Assembly: GCA_021300455.1 (NCBI GenBank)
Contig: JAJTDP010000015.1
Location: 1 to 48,770, forward strand
DNA: 48,770 nucleotides
Reading direction: 5' to 3'
DNA from: Sediminibacterium sp.
GTDB lineage: Bacteria > Bacteroidota > Bacteroidia > Chitinophagales > Chitinophagaceae
Each line of letters begins with the position of its first letter. Within the stretch, counting starts at the first letter, position 1. Made by a program: the position numbers and the translations under genes. Shown one piece after another: positions 43,988 to 48,770 of the stretch. The notes below the pieces were generated by a model that was not told the DNA's origin, did not search any database, and worked only from the letters and a program-made list of their open reading frames with translations.

Positions 43988-45136
43988 ATGCTAAAAAAAA
44001 TTGCCATTGGCCTTGCATTAATCATAATTGTATTAGGCGGTCTATCTTTTACCCCTCAGTTTTCACACTTGAAAAACTTTGCTGCATGGGGTGTGCATAC
44101 TATTCATGATTATAAAACCCATCCAACGCGTTTGGTACCAAGTGGGGGGAAGCCTCAATATTGGCCATTGGACTCTAGTTATAATAAAATGGAAATTTCA
44201 GATTCTCTTTTGGCCATCATGGACTCAAACGATACACATGCTTTTTTAGTCATTCAAGATGGAAAATTAATTTATGAAAAGTATTGGGATGGATATACAC
44301 CCACTACTTTAAGTGGTTCATTTTCTGCTGCTAAAAGTATGATCTCTTTATTAATTGGCATTGCAATTGATGAAGGAAAAATAAAATCAATAGAAGAGCC
44401 AGTGGGCAATTATATCCCTCATTTTAAAACAAATGGTTTAGAAAAAGTGCGTATTAAAGATTTATTAACCATGAGCTCTGGAACCAATTACAATGAATTG
44501 GATAAAAGTTATTTTAGTATGAATGCCTATAGCTATTATGGAAATGATGAGGAATATATGGTTAGTAAAATGAAATTCCAAGAACCAGCTGGTGTGCATT
44601 GGGACTATCGTAGCGGAGATACGCAAGTGTTAGGTTTGATAGTTGAGAAAGTATTTGGTCAAAATATTTCAACACTTGTATCAGAAAGATTTATGCAACC
44701 CATGGGTGCTGAAGCCGATGCACTTTGGCTTTTAGACGGGGCAGAAAAACATGAAAAAGCTTTTTGTTGTTTCAATGGCGTAGCGCGTGACTATGCAAGA
44801 TTTGGACAACTCGTATTACAGAATGGCAAATGGGGGAATAAACAAATTGTTTCTAGCGATTATGTTCAAGCAGCTACAAGGCCTGCCTCTTATTTAAAAG
44901 ATGCTTATGAAAATGAAAGCCCAGTTGATTTTTATGGATATCAGTATTGGACGTTTAAAGAACAAGGGCATGATATTGTGGCACAAAATGGTTTGTTTGG
45001 GCAGTATGTGTATATTATTCGTGATAAAAATGCAGTGGTGGTTCGTTTAGGGGAATCTAAAGTAGTGAAGCATGTACATCATTTTCAGCCAGAAATACAT
45101 TCTTATGCAGTAGCGGCGCTTTCCATTTTAAAATAA
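43988..45136 (+). CDS. Serine hydrolase, class C beta-lactamase-like
   Basis: The 382-residue protein has an N-terminal signal anchor (IAIGLALIIIVLGGLSF) and the serine-hydrolase fold shared by class C beta-lactamases, esterases and 6-aminohexanoate-dimer hydrolases. Motifs: SAAK with nucleophile Ser113 and Lys116; DYRSG, the Tyr-x-Ser motif; and HDIVAQNGLFGQYVYI in place of the K-T-G strand. The missing KTG argues against true beta-lactamase activity. It probably acts in the periplasm as an esterase or amidase of unknown substrate. Confidence 0.88.
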   Translation: MLKKIAIGLALIIIVLGGLSFTPQFSHLKNFAAWGVHTIHDYKTHPTRLVPSGGKPQYWPLDSSYNKMEISDSLLAIMDSNDTHAFLVIQDGKLIYEKYWDGYTPTTLSGSFSAAKSMISLLIGIAIDEGKIKSIEEPVGNYIPHFKTNGLEKVRIKDLLTMSSGTNYNELDKSYFSMNAYSYYGNDEEYMVSKMKFQEPAGVHWDYRSGDTQVLGLIVEKVFGQNISTLVSERFMQPMGAEADALWLLDGAEKHEKAFCCFNGVARDYARFGQLVLQNGKWGNKQIVSSDYVQAATRPASYLKDAYENESPVDFYGYQYWTFKEQGHDIVAQNGLFGQYVYIIRDKNAVVVRLGESKVVKHVHHFQPEIHSYAVAALSILK

Positions 45137-45184
45137 AGAACTAATTCTTAAAAAGAATATAAAATAAATAATAGTAGCTACAAA

Positions 45185-45218
45185 AAAAGACCCGCTCTAG
45201 AATAAGAACGGGTCTTTT
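45185..45218. terminator. Bidirectional terminator between the serine hydrolase and a 50-residue protein gene
   Basis: AAAAGACCCG and CGGGTCTTTT form a 10-bp stem around a 14-nt loop, with A residues before and T residues after. It can serve both convergent genes. Confidence 0.8.
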
Positions 45219-45250
45219 AATTATATCAAATAAATGGGATAATTAATAGT

Positions 45251-45403
45251 CTAGAACAGGTCCATTGCTTTTGCGAAATAAGTTAAAGTGCCAGGAAGGG
45301 CTAACCAGAAAAACTCTCTGTAAACAATAAATAGAGCAATTAAAATTACAAACCATGTAAAGAAAAGTACCCAGTATTTTTTTGTGTTTTTTTGCGCTTC
45401 CAT
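45251..45403 (-). CDS. Small membrane protein, 50 residues
   Basis: The minus-strand ATG at 45401-45403 opens MEAQKNTKKY, then one long hydrophobic helix (WVLFFTWFVILIALFIVY, 11-28), then REFFWLALPGTLTYFAKAMDLF. A TATATTTG promoter box lies 43 bp upstream and a terminator 33 bp after the stop, so it is a complete small transcription unit. The single helix with a Trp/Phe-rich second segment resembles subunits of respiratory or transport complexes, but I do not recognise the family. Confidence 0.65.
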   Translation of the reverse strand: MEAQKNTKKYWVLFFTWFVILIALFIVYREFFWLALPGTLTYFAKAMDLF

Positions 45404-45446
45404 TCTATGAATTTATAAATTTTTAATATTGGCTACTTTGCCTTTG

Positions 45447-45454
45447 CAAATATA
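45447..45454 (-). promoter_or_regulatory. -7 promoter box of the 50-residue membrane protein (TATATTTG)
   Basis: This is an exact TAnnTTTG match on the minus strand, 43 bp before the ATG at 45403. Confidence 0.5.
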
Positions 45455-45534
45455 CCTTTTTATTTTTTATTTAGTTTTTTGGGGAAAAGAATATCCTAGG
45501 TCCACCTTCCATCCTTCTGGAGTAGATACGACCA

Positions 45535-45816
45535 TCATTTTTTGTGAATAGATGCTAGTCTTAATTGCTGTCTGCCTTCCTTGTCTAGTAAAAAATAATG
45601 GGCGGAAATGCTATCGAAAATAGCTTGATTTTGGGGGCTAGCTAAGAAGTAGTTTTTGGCCTTGCTAAAATCGCCCTGCATGCAGTTTTCAATAAAATAC
45701 CTGCCCCCGTCTAGGGCATTGTCTGCTTTCATTTCGTCACTGCTGCTATTGCAGGCAATGACTAAAACTAAAAGTCCAATAAATAGAACAAGGGTTGCTT
45801 TTACATTCTTAAACAT
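45535..45816 (-). CDS. Small lipoprotein (93 aa)
   Basis: The start MFKNVKATLVLFIGLLVLVIAC gives a lipoprotein signal ending in the lipobox V-I-A-C, followed by NSSSDEMKADNALDGGRYFIENC. The remaining part is helical (FSKAKNYFLASPQNQAIFDSISAHYFLLDKEGRQQLRLASI) and may be a short helix-turn-helix repeat as in TPR-type proteins. A TAACTTTG promoter box ends three bases before this ATG. The frame runs 11 codons further upstream, through the promoter box, so the longer form is unlikely. Function is unknown. Confidence 0.75.
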   Translation of the reverse strand: MFKNVKATLVLFIGLLVLVIACNSSSDEMKADNALDGGRYFIENCMQGDFSKAKNYFLASPQNQAIFDSISAHYFLLDKEGRQQLRLASIHKK

Positions 45817-45819
45817 AAC

Positions 45820-45827
45820 CAAAGTTA
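45820..45827 (-). promoter_or_regulatory. -7 promoter box of the small lipoprotein gene (TAACTTTG)
   Basis: This is an exact TAnnTTTG match on the minus strand, followed by GTT and then ATG. Transcription from it would start at or next to the start codon. Confidence 0.45.
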
Positions 45828-45858
45828 ATCCATAATTGGCATCTTGCATGCTTTTGGC

Positions 45859-45866
45859 TAAATTTG
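45859..45866 (+). promoter_or_regulatory. -7 promoter box of pyrF (TAAATTTG)
   Basis: This is an exact TAnnTTTG match on the plus strand, 20 bp before the pyrF ATG. It faces away from the lipoprotein promoter 31 bp to its left. Confidence 0.55.
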
Positions 45867-45886
45867 CTTGAGCTTAAAAATTCAGC

Positions 45887-46690
45887 ATGACAAAATCAAA
45901 ATTGGTAGAGGAAATTATCAAAAAGCAGTCCTATTTATGTGTAGGCTTAGATTCCGATTGCGAGAAACTACCCAAGGGCTTTTCTAAGGATGCTAAAGGG
46001 GTGCTTGAATTTAATAAAGCCATCATTGATGCCACGGCTGAACATTGTGTGGGGTATAAAATAAACACTGCTTTTTATGAGTCGATGGGCGTGAAAGGTT
46101 GGCAGGCGATGGAAGAAACCTTGGCGCATATACCTAGTCATCATTTCACCATTGCAGATGCAAAAAGGGGAGATATTGGAAATACTTCGGCACATTATGC
46201 TAAAACCTTTTTTGAAGTCATACCCTTTGATGCTATTACAGTAGCCCCTTATATGGGTAAGGATAGTTTAGATGCCTTCTTGGCCTATACAAATAAATTT
46301 ACCATTGTCTTGGGGCTTACTTCTAATGAAGGCAGTCAAAATTTTCAACAACAAAAATTAAGTAGCGGAGAATATTTATACGAGTCGGTATTAGCGCAAG
46401 TGTCTGCATGGGGAAGTCCTGAACAAATTATGTTTGTAGTGGGTGCTACCAAGGCCCAAGAGCTTGAAAATATTCGTTCCATTATTCCGCATCATTTTTT
46501 ATTAGTACCCGGACTAGGTGCACAAGGAGGTAGTTTAGCCGATGTGACTAAGTATGGCAAAAATGAATCAGTGGGTTTATTAGTGAATGCGAGCAGAGCA
46601 ATTATTTTTGCAAGTACAGAAAATGATTTTGCTCAAAAAGCAAACACCGCTGCCGAGGCCTATGCTACCGAAATGAAAGGGCTACTTTAA
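45887..46690 (+). CDS. pyrF: Orotidine 5'-phosphate decarboxylase (type 2)
   Basis: PyrF decarboxylates OMP to UMP, the last step of pyrimidine synthesis. The 267-residue length and motifs LCVGLDSDCEKLP, VGYKINTAFYESMG and the catalytic DAKRGDIGNT (Asp91, Lys93, Asp96) fit the longer type 2 subfamily typical of Bacteroidota and Myxococcus. PGLGAQGG and VNASRAIIFAS bind the phosphate. It has its own promoter box and ends 5 bp from the convergent symporter gene. Confidence 0.95.
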   Translation: MTKSKLVEEIIKKQSYLCVGLDSDCEKLPKGFSKDAKGVLEFNKAIIDATAEHCVGYKINTAFYESMGVKGWQAMEETLAHIPSHHFTIADAKRGDIGNTSAHYAKTFFEVIPFDAITVAPYMGKDSLDAFLAYTNKFTIVLGLTSNEGSQNFQQQKLSSGEYLYESVLAQVSAWGSPEQIMFVVGATKAQELENIRSIIPHHFLLVPGLGAQGGSLADVTKYGKNESVGLLVNASRAIIFASTENDFAQKANTAAEAYATEMKGLL

Positions 46691-46695
46691 AAGAC

Positions 46696-47874
46696 CTAGT
46701 TTAATAATTGTATATTTTCCCCTTCCGTCTTTGCAATAAAAATAGTGGCGGCACTATTTCCAATGATATTGGTAATGGCTCTTGCTTCACTCATAAATTT
46801 ATCAATGCCTAATAAAAAGGCCAAGCCTTCAATAGGAATTTTTTGTAAGGTGGCTAGGGTAGAAGCAAGTACAATAAATCCACTTCCTGTAACGCCCGCT
46901 GCACCTTTAGAAGTGAGCATTAAAATGAATATCATAGTAATAAGTTCGGAGGTACTTAATTGAACATTGTATAATTGTGCAATAAAAATGACAGCCATGG
47001 ATAAATAAATTGAAGTGCCATCCAAATTAAAAGAATAACCCGTGGGCACGACCAAGCCCACCACCGATTTTGAACAACCCATTTTTTCAAGCTTGTTCAT
47101 CAACGATGGCATTGCAGGTTCTGAGGAAGAAGTGGCAAATACAATTAATAATTCTTCTTTGATATTTTTAATAAGTTGCCAAATAGATAAATTATAATAC
47201 TTTAATAATAAACCCAGAATTATAAAAATAAATAGGCCCATGGTTAAATACATAGTGGCCATTAATTTACCCAGTGGAATTAAACTGGCTAAACCGTACT
47301 TACCCACTGCAAAGGCCATGCCGCCAAAAGCAGCAATAGGGGCCAGATACATTACATATTTTAATCCTATAAAAACATAATGCGTTAACCTTCCTAATAT
47401 ATGAATGTACTTTTCTTTTTTGTTTAAGAGATTGAGTAATAATCCTACAATAATGGCCAACAATAATATTTGCAAATTGGCATTGCTTTTTATAATGCTC
47501 CAAATATGAAAATCAGCAGAGGCAGTATATTTTGAAGGGTCTTGCATTTGAATGCCTTCTTTATTAATGGAGCCTGGTTTTAACCAAAGTGCCACTACCA
47601 CTCCAATAGCGAGTGAAAGAGTACTGACTATTTCAAAATAAAACAATGATTTTAAACCTATGCGCCCCATTTTTTTTAAATCACCCATGCTGGCAATACC
47701 TAGGGTGACGGTTAAAAAAATAATGGGAAAAGTAAATATTTTTATAATACTAATAAAGTATTTTGAAAGCGGGTCTAGCTGAATGGCTAGGCTAGGTGAA
47801 TAAAGCCCCACTAATACACCCAAAATGATGGCTATTAATACGTAAAAACTTAAATGGGTGATAATCTTTCGCAT
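46696..47874 (-). CDS. Dicarboxylate/amino acid:cation symporter
   Basis: The 392-residue membrane protein belongs to the DAACS family (GltP/DctA/EAAT). Eight helices and two hairpins can be followed, with the substrate region FATSSSEPAMPSLMNKLEKMG (serine-rich HP1), VPTGYSFNLDGTSIYLSMAVIFIAQ (NxDG-type helix 7) and TSKGAAGVTGSGFIVLASTLAT (HP2). It takes up glutamate, aspartate or C4-dicarboxylates with H+ or Na+; the exact substrate is open. A TATATTTA box lies 17 bp before its start. Confidence 0.92.
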   Translation of the reverse strand: MRKIITHLSFYVLIAIILGVLVGLYSPSLAIQLDPLSKYFISIIKIFTFPIIFLTVTLGIASMGDLKKMGRIGLKSLFYFEIVSTLSLAIGVVVALWLKPGSINKEGIQMQDPSKYTASADFHIWSIIKSNANLQILLLAIIVGLLLNLLNKKEKYIHILGRLTHYVFIGLKYVMYLAPIAAFGGMAFAVGKYGLASLIPLGKLMATMYLTMGLFIFIILGLLLKYYNLSIWQLIKNIKEELLIVFATSSSEPAMPSLMNKLEKMGCSKSVVGLVVPTGYSFNLDGTSIYLSMAVIFIAQLYNVQLSTSELITMIFILMLTSKGAAGVTGSGFIVLASTLATLQKIPIEGLAFLLGIDKFMSEARAITNIIGNSAATIFIAKTEGENIQLLN

Positions 47875-47891
47875 TTGAATTATTGTTATTG

Positions 47892-47899
47892 TAAATATA
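47892..47899 (-). promoter_or_regulatory. Probable -7 promoter box of the symporter gene (TATATTTA)
   Basis: One base differs from TAnnTTTG. It lies on the minus strand, 17 bp before the symporter ATG, and faces away from the box of the acyl-CoA dehydrogenase gene. Confidence 0.35.
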
Positions 47900-47920
47900 C
47901 TTTTTTACTACTGTTTCAGT

Positions 47921-47928
47921 TATCTTTG
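47921..47928 (+). promoter_or_regulatory. -7 promoter box of the acyl-CoA dehydrogenase gene (TATCTTTG)
   Basis: This is an exact TAnnTTTG match 33 bp before the ATG at 47962. Confidence 0.55.
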
Positions 47929-47961
47929 CATATGATTGTTTTCACAATAAACTAATTATTT

Positions 47962-48770
47962 ATGGCAGTAAGAACCGATTTATTTGAGTCTCCCGATTAT
48001 TTTCAATTAGATGAATTATTATCTGAGGAACATTTGATGGTCAAAAAAGCAGTGAGAGATTATGTGAAAAAAGAAATTTCACCCATCATAGAAGACTATG
48101 CACAACGTGCAGAATTTCCTTCTCAAATAATAAAACAATTAGGAGATATGGGTTGCTTTGGTCCCACTGTACCTGCTGAATATGGCGGGGGTGGTTTGGA
48201 CTATATTAGTTACGGTATCATGATGCAGGAATTAGAAAGAGGAGATAGTGGTGTGAGATCTACTGCGAGTGTGCAAGGTTCACTAGTGATGTTCCCAATT
48301 CATGCCTATGGAAGTGAAGCACAAAAGAAAAAGTATTTACCCAAATTAGCCTCTGGTGAATGGTTGGGTTGTTTTGGATTAACAGAACCAGATCATGGGT
48401 CTAACCCATCAGGTATGTTAACCAATATCAAAGATGCTGGTGATCATTTTATATTAAATGGTGCAAAAATGTGGATTAGCAATTCCCCCTTTGCGCAAGT
48501 AGCTGTAGTATGGGCTAAGAATGAAGCAGGAGAAATTGTAGGCGTCATTGTGGAAAGAGGAATGGAAGGATTTTCAACACCCACTACACATAATAAATGG
48601 AGTTTACGTGCGAGTGCAACTGGAGAATTGGTTTTTGATAATGTGAAAGTGCCTAAGGATAATATTTTACCAAATGTTAAAGGATTAAAAGGACCATTGA
48701 GTTGTTTGAATAAGGCAAGATTTGGTATCGCATGGGGTACAATTGGTGCTGCAATGGATTGTTATGATAC
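47962..48770 (+). CDS. Acyl-CoA dehydrogenase, glutaryl-CoA dehydrogenase-like, 5' part
   Basis: The frame opens at ATG 47962 (MAVRTDLFESPDYFQLDELL) and runs to the window edge without a stop; 269 codons are visible of about 390 expected. FAD-dependent acyl-CoA dehydrogenase features: GCFGPTVPAEYGGGG, SVQGSLVMFPIHAYGSEAQKKKYLP, and the LGCFGLTEPDHGSNPSGM block with WISNSP. The R-S-x-x-S-V-Q-x-S-L-V-M pattern and EPDHGSNP are typical of glutaryl-CoA dehydrogenase, which oxidises and decarboxylates glutaryl-CoA in lysine and tryptophan breakdown. The catalytic Glu lies beyond the window. Confidence 0.9.
   Translation, partial: MAVRTDLFESPDYFQLDELLSEEHLMVKKAVRDYVKKEISPIIEDYAQRAEFPSQIIKQLGDMGCFGPTVPAEYGGGGLDYISYGIMMQELERGDSGVRSTASVQGSLVMFPIHAYGSEAQKKKYLPKLASGEWLGCFGLTEPDHGSNPSGMLTNIKDAGDHFILNGAKMWISNSPFAQVAVVWAKNEAGEIVGVIVERGMEGFSTPTTHNKWSLRASATGELVFDNVKVPKDNILPNVKGLKGPLSCLNKARFGIAWGTIGAAMDCYD

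Noticed and set aside
43988..45136. True class C beta-lactamase (resistance gene)
   Set aside because: The KTG motif is replaced by QNG and the protein has a membrane anchor; it fits the wider serine-hydrolase family.

Overview
The window is a 48.8 kb piece of a low-GC Bacteroidota chromosome, most likely from the Chitinophagaceae (Sediminibacterium-like). The evidence is: promoter -7 boxes of the TAnnTTTG type in front of many genes, an almost complete lack of Shine-Dalgarno sequences, a tmRNA tag of the Bacteroidota form (GEANFAMAA), an alanine/lysine-rich histone H1-like protein, a MqnP-type prenyltransferase, and outer-membrane families (TamB, DUF6268, YHYH lipoprotein) typical of that phylum. 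The family-level placement is an inference. Almost everything is core chromosome. I see no prophage, insertion sequence, CRISPR array, restriction or defence locus.

Layout. 1-1.6 kb: a minus-strand cassette of a YHYH lipoprotein, a small secreted protein and the start of a DUF1566/Lcl-type gene cut by the window edge, then tRNA-Asp. 2-10 kb: accA, dapA, mutS divergent from a TrmH-type RNA methyltransferase, a UbiA-family prenyltransferase, ruvX, def and a secreted protein. 10-13.7 kb: YbdK-type carboxylate-amine ligase, phoH and rpe on the minus strand, then a four-helix membrane protein. 13.8-17.6 kb: alpha operon infA-rpmJ-rpsM-rpsK-rpsD-rpoA-rplQ, closed by a strong terminator. 17.7-21 kb: carA, aroQ, a GT39-like membrane glycosyltransferase. 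21-25.6 kb: tamB, split in two by a frameshift. 25.6-32.7 kb: gamma-glutamyltranspeptidase divergent from a PIG-L deacetylase, a 46-residue membrane peptide, an APC permease and a GH13 amylase-like enzyme. 32.8-35.4 kb: a PolX/PHP protein with a degraded polymerase site, the H1-like gene, rpmA and rplU. 35.6-40.1 kb: a GH3-family protein, dxr, rseP, and ssrA (tmRNA). 40.2-48.8 kb: a DUF6268 outer-membrane protein, a DUF2147 protein, aminopeptidase P, nitroreductase, serine hydrolase, a 50-residue membrane peptide, a small lipoprotein, pyrF, a dicarboxylate/cation symporter, and the 5' part of a glutaryl-CoA-type acyl-CoA dehydrogenase.

The genes serve central functions: fatty-acid, lysine, pyrimidine, aromatic, isoprenoid and menaquinone synthesis; translation and ribosome rescue; DNA repair; envelope building. 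No obvious new multi-gene system is present. The points most worth a second look are the frameshifted tamB, three genes whose start codon sits 3-6 nt behind a -7 promoter box (apparent leaderless mRNAs), the PolX with missing polymerase aspartates, hairpins in four intercistronic gaps of the alpha operon, the YHYH cassette, and several very small genes (46, 50 and 54 residues) that are easily missed.
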